Shown here one piece after another: positions 5,623 to 7,830 of a DNA stretch of 7,830 nt. Where the stretch lies: positions 1-7,830 of the forward strand of contig CAZHGN010000057.1 in NCBI GenBank assembly GCA_964532155.1. The letters are read 5' to 3'. The position numbers were made by a program, and so were the translations under genes. The notes beneath the pieces were generated by a model. That model had not been told where the DNA came from, searched no databases, and saw only the letters and a program-made list of their open reading frames with translations. This DNA comes from HGM11416 sp964532155. Its GTDB lineage: Bacteria; Bacillota; Clostridia; Christensenellales; Borkfalkiaceae. Every line of letters begins with the position of its first letter. Position 1 is the stretch's first letter.

Positions 5623-6420
5623 TTAATTGAATTTTTCTTTCCAATAAAAGTTTCTGAGAGTGTTTCTGAGCATCTCGGTATCGGCGTAGCGTTTGAGTTT
5701 GCCGCCGTGCGCAACCGAAATAACGCCAGTTTCTTCGGATACGATTATAGACGTTACGTTTATCGTTTCGGTAATGCCTATGCCCGCGCGATGGCGAGTA
5801 CCGAGCTCTTTGGGCAAATTAATCTCTTGCGATAAGGGCAAGAAACAGCCCGCCGCCTGAATGCGCGTGTCGTTAATTATCATTGCACCGTCGTGCAAGG
5901 GCGTTTTGGGGAAGAAAATACTTTCGATAAGTTCGGACGAAATCTGCGAATTGACCGAAATACCGGTATCCAAAATACCCGACGGTATGTTTGAGTTTGC
6001 CAAAATAATAATCGCGCCGACGTTGTTTTTGGACATGCTCTGCACGGCTTTGATTATTTCGTTTATGCAACTTTTTGCGTCGTCGCCGTCGGAGTCGTGG
6101 TCGGAATGCTTGACGTCGAGCGTTTTGCTCGAGCGTTCCCACACGGTGCGCTTAATCTCGGTTGCGAACATTACGACGATCGCAAGGACGAAGACTGCAA
6201 GCAAGAACAGTTCCACGTACGCGGGCGCGTCCGAAAAGAAAACCAAAGCGGATACGACGAGCGCATACAGCACGAAAACCCAAACGATGAGCTTGGCGTT
6301 GTTCTTTCTTAAAAAGTTAAGCGATAAAAAGAAGGTTACGGCAATCAAAACGAACTCGACCGCGCAAACGGGATCGGGACTGCTGAAAAATGCCGAAATC
6401 CTTTCAAAAAAACCTTTCAT
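5623..6420 (-). CDS. cdaA: CdaA-type membrane diadenylate cyclase
   Basis: This enzyme makes cyclic di-AMP from two ATP at the membrane; c-di-AMP controls potassium and osmolyte transport and cell-wall balance. The 265 residues match the usual length of about 270. Three N-terminal membrane helices are visible at about 20-37, 43-62 and 69-87, then a charged linker (99-115, rich in Asp and His) and the DAC catalytic domain. Its two signature motifs are intact: DGA at 177-179 (TPLHDGAMII) and RHR at 209-211 (GTRHRAGIGIT), followed by SEETGVISVA (228-237). AAAGGG lies about 10 bases before the ATG. It is transcribed toward lexA and followed by a 35-residue membrane peptide. The usual neighbours cdaR and glmM are not next to it in this window. 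A perfect TATAAT at 6459-6464 (minus) could be its promoter. The identification is secure. Confidence 0.95.
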   Translation of the reverse strand: MKGFFERISAFFSSPDPVCAVEFVLIAVTFFLSLNFLRKNNAKLIVWVFVLYALVVSALVFFSDAPAYVELFLLAVFVLAIVVMFATEIKRTVWERSSKTLDVKHSDHDSDGDDAKSCINEIIKAVQSMSKNNVGAIIILANSNIPSGILDTGISVNSQISSELIESIFFPKTPLHDGAMIINDTRIQAAGCFLPLSQEINLPKELGTRHRAGIGITETINVTSIIVSEETGVISVAHGGKLKRYADTEMLRNTLRNFYWKEKFN

Positions 6421-6458
6421 TACGTAGTTACCCTTTTCTTGTTTTACTATACTACCGC

Positions 6459-6464
6459 ATTATA
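6459..6464 (-). promoter_or_regulatory. Possible -10 element for cdaA
   Basis: On the minus strand this reads TATAAT, 39 bases before the cdaA start codon. No good -35 is found 16-18 bases upstream, so the promoter may be weak, activator-dependent or misassigned. A second minus-strand TATAAT occurs at 6624-6629. Confidence 0.4.
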
Positions 6465-6479
6465 CCGCGCCGCGAAGCC

Positions 6480-6561
6480 TTTTGCCGCTGAAGCAAAACC
6501 CGACAAAACCTTGCGTTTTACCGCAAAATTTTGCATTTTTGCCGCAAAACCTTGCGTTTTA
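6480..6561. repeat. Cluster of GCAAAA / TTTTGC direct and inverted repeats
   Basis: The 17-base word CAAAACCTTGCGTTTTA occurs perfectly at 6504-6520 and 6545-6561, 41 bases apart. Between and around them GCAAAA recurs at 6493, 6523 and 6544, with its complement TTTTGC at 6480, 6529 and 6537. Small hairpins are possible, such as TTTTGC-N7-GCAAAA at 6480-6498, TTGCG-N6-CGCAA at 6511-6526, and the 12-base palindrome GCAAAATTTTGC at 6523-6534. It looks like a degenerate intergenic repeat array. No function is evident. Confidence 0.7.
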
Positions 6562-6579
6562 TCGCTTACGGCGTATAAT
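6552..6579 (+). promoter_or_regulatory. Candidate plus-strand promoter with no assigned gene
   Basis: TATAAT at 6574-6579 is preceded by TTGCGT (6552-6557) with a 16-base spacer. It points right, into the 3' end of the minus-strand holA gene, and no plus-strand gene follows. It may drive a non-coding or antisense RNA, or be a chance match in AT-rich sequence. Confidence 0.25.
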
Positions 6580-6749
6580 CCGGAGAAACTGCAACCCTTG
6601 CAAGCAAGTATGCCGTTTCTTTTATTATACTATACGATCGAAAAAAAATAAAGCGTTTTTATAAACTTTTCTGTCTTATGCGATATCTTATGCGCTATTT
6701 ACCGACTTATTCTGCCGCCATCGCGCGATCTGTTTCTTATTCTTGCGAC

Positions 6750-7718
6750 CTATTCCATAATAGCGGCAAGGCAAACGGATAACGCCGCGTCCACGGTAAC
6801 GCCGCCGCTTTTAAACTCGCCGTCGTACTTGGAAAAAATATCGACGATCTGCTTTAGCCGCTTGGGCGAAAACCTGCCGGCTTGCTCGCGCGATTTTTTT
6901 ATTGCGTATTCCTTCACGCCCAAAAGCGCACCGAGCGCGGCGTCGCTTTTTTCGGAAGTGGCACAAAAAAACAGCCGCCTGAAATAATTATACAAGGACG
7001 AAAACAACCGCGACGAATCGTTGCTTTTCGACTGCATGTCCGAAACTATCGCATACGCCTCGTCGTGCCGCCGCCGCGCGACCTTTTCGGCAAGCTCGTA
7101 CAGCTGGTATTCTTGCTCCACGCAAACGAGCGCGCGGATGTCCTTTTCGGTAACCTCCGCTTCGCCGTGGCAATAAGCCGCAAGCTTTTCTACCTCGCCG
7201 CTTATTCGAGTCATATCCATACGGCACAGCTCACAAATAAGCCGAGCGTTGGCAAGCGTTATTATAAGATTTTCGCGCTTTAGCGTTACGGAAATATACT
7301 TAGTCAAAACGCCCTCGTCCGCCTTTCCGCAGTCGACGACGGTAACCGAGTCGTACCTTTTGAGAGAGTCGCTCGCTTCGGCGTTGACTATTACGAAAAC
7401 CGTGGTGTCGGACGGCGCTTTCAAGTAACTGTCTAACGGCGTGCCCTTAAGATCTTTCGCCGACGGATAAAAATCCCTGACGACAATCATTCGCTTTTCG
7501 CTCATGAACGGGTACTGCGAAGCCGCCATCACCAATCCGTTTTGGTCGGCAAGCGCGGCTTTGCCGTCGTACGAAGCAAAATTTAAGTCGGGGGCGGTAA
7601 CGCATTTTTTCGTAATTGTTTTTACGGCAAGCTCGCGAAAATAAGCGTCGTCCCCAACGACGAGGTATACGGGCGCAATACGCTCCGCAAGTTCGATTTT
7701 TAGCCGTTCTATGCGCAT
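6750..7718 (-). CDS. holA: DNA polymerase III, delta subunit (clamp loader)
   Basis: Delta opens the beta sliding clamp as part of the clamp-loader complex at the replication fork. The 322-residue length fits the family (about 330-340). N-terminal features are VYLVVGDDAYFRE (17-29), NFASYDG (46-52) and YPFMSEKRMIVVRD (69-82), the block usually seen as PFFSEKR. In the middle, MDMTRISGEVEKLAAY (167-182) and VTEKDIRALV (189-198) match the conserved domain II region. The helical collar domain follows (FELV-like QLYELAEKVARRR, 205-217) to the C-terminus. As expected for delta, no Walker A ATP-binding motif is present. The start is well supported: GGAGG lies 5 bases before the ATG. The leader carries a large structured element (7753-7826). 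The gene upstream lies outside the window. Confidence 0.93.
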   Translation of the reverse strand: MRIERLKIELAERIAPVYLVVGDDAYFRELAVKTITKKCVTAPDLNFASYDGKAALADQNGLVMAASQYPFMSEKRMIVVRDFYPSAKDLKGTPLDSYLKAPSDTTVFVIVNAEASDSLKRYDSVTVVDCGKADEGVLTKYISVTLKRENLIITLANARLICELCRMDMTRISGEVEKLAAYCHGEAEVTEKDIRALVCVEQEYQLYELAEKVARRRHDEAYAIVSDMQSKSNDSSRLFSSLYNYFRRLFFCATSEKSDAALGALLGVKEYAIKKSREQAGRFSPKRLKQIVDIFSKYDGEFKSGGVTVDAALSVCLAAIME

Positions 7719-7752
7719 TTGTACCTCCTCGGAAAAGAATTCCCCTCAAGAC

Positions 7753-7826
7753 TACAAGAAGTAAATCTTTTGCCTTTCGGCAAAATCTTCGCAAAGCTAT
7801 TCGCTTTGCCGTAAAAACTTCTTGTA
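7753..7826 (-). other. Structured leader element upstream of holA (10-bp outer stem, two inner hairpins)
   Basis: TACAAGAAGT (7753-7762) pairs perfectly with ACTTCTTGTA (7817-7826), enclosing two hairpins: TTTTGCC-TTTC-GGCAAAA (7768-7785, 7 bp) and GCAAAGC-TATTC-GCTTTGC (7791-7809, 7 bp). Together they form a three-way junction of 74 bases. An alternative pairing, CGGCAAA (7778-7784) with TTTGCCG (7805-7811), would exclude both inner hairpins. It lies 34 bases before the holA start codon. It could be a cis-regulatory RNA or a small mobile element with terminal inverted repeats; no target-site duplication is visible. It matches no riboswitch I know. Confidence 0.6.
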
Positions 7827-7830
7827 TTAT

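Larger units (their letters stand above)
6421..6749. other. Non-coding region between cdaA and holA
   Basis: This 329-base stretch holds no gene I can support. It contains the cdaA leader (AAAGGG site and TATAAT at 6459-6464, minus), a GCAAAA/TTTTGC repeat cluster at 6480-6561, a plus-strand TATAAT at 6574-6579, a minus-strand TATAAT at 6624-6629, an A8 tract at 6641-6648, and a 12-base imperfect direct repeat beginning TCTTATGCG (6674-6685 and 6686-6697, one mismatch). I see no clear terminator after holA, so holA transcripts may run on toward cdaA. Confidence 0.6.

Noticed and set aside
6439..6651. Plus-strand 70-codon frame in the cdaA-holA gap
   Set aside because: No ribosome binding site is seen, it reads through the GCAAAA/TTTTGC repeats, and its composition is repeat-like rather than protein-like.
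7753..7826. tRNA gene suggested by the 74-base length and cloverleaf-like fold
   Set aside because: It has only two inner hairpins, a 10-bp outer stem, and no T-loop or anticodon-loop consensus.

Overview
The window looks like chromosomal DNA of a Gram-positive, clostridia-like bacterium, probably from a metagenome assembly. LexA is preceded by a Gram-positive-type SOS box. A CdaA-type diadenylate cyclase is present, most genes have strong purine-rich ribosome binding sites, and isoprenoid precursors are made by the MEP route (dxs). Two facts point to a draft assembly: a run of exactly 100 N, and an identical 55-base sequence touching both sides of it. I cannot name a genus from sequence alone.

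Layout. (1) Bases 1 to about 2200 are AT-rich (hand counts of single 60-base lines give about 30-40 % G+C) and carry two plus-strand genes: an Eco57I-type adenine methylase/restriction subunit with an NPPY motif, and an FRG-domain protein. Both families are common in accessory or defence regions. A plus-strand terminator at 2220-2277 closes the block. (2) Bases 2339-4673 are GC-richer (about 60 % in a sampled line) and read on the minus strand: a small Cys-rich metal-binding protein, then dxs. The N gap lies inside the Cys-rich gene. Collapsing the 55-base overlap restores a clean 90-residue frame, so the gap is probably artificial. (3) lexA runs divergently at 4789-5382, with an SOS box over its -35 and a terminator whose left half has been tandemly duplicated. 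(4) Convergent to lexA on the minus strand are cdaA and an unlisted 35-residue single-span membrane peptide whose ribosome binding site overlaps the cdaA stop codon. (5) A 329-base non-coding stretch rich in GCAAAA/TTTTGC repeats separates cdaA from holA (DNA polymerase III delta) on the minus strand. (6) Upstream of holA, at the window edge, is a 74-base element with a 10-bp outer inverted repeat and two inner hairpins.

How the genes relate: most of the window is housekeeping (isoprenoid synthesis, SOS control, c-di-AMP signalling, replication clamp loading) next to an AT-rich accessory pair. I found no clear new multi-gene system. The best leads are the false gap and the metal-binding protein it breaks, the cdaA-coupled micropeptide, the structured holA leader and the methylase/FRG pair.
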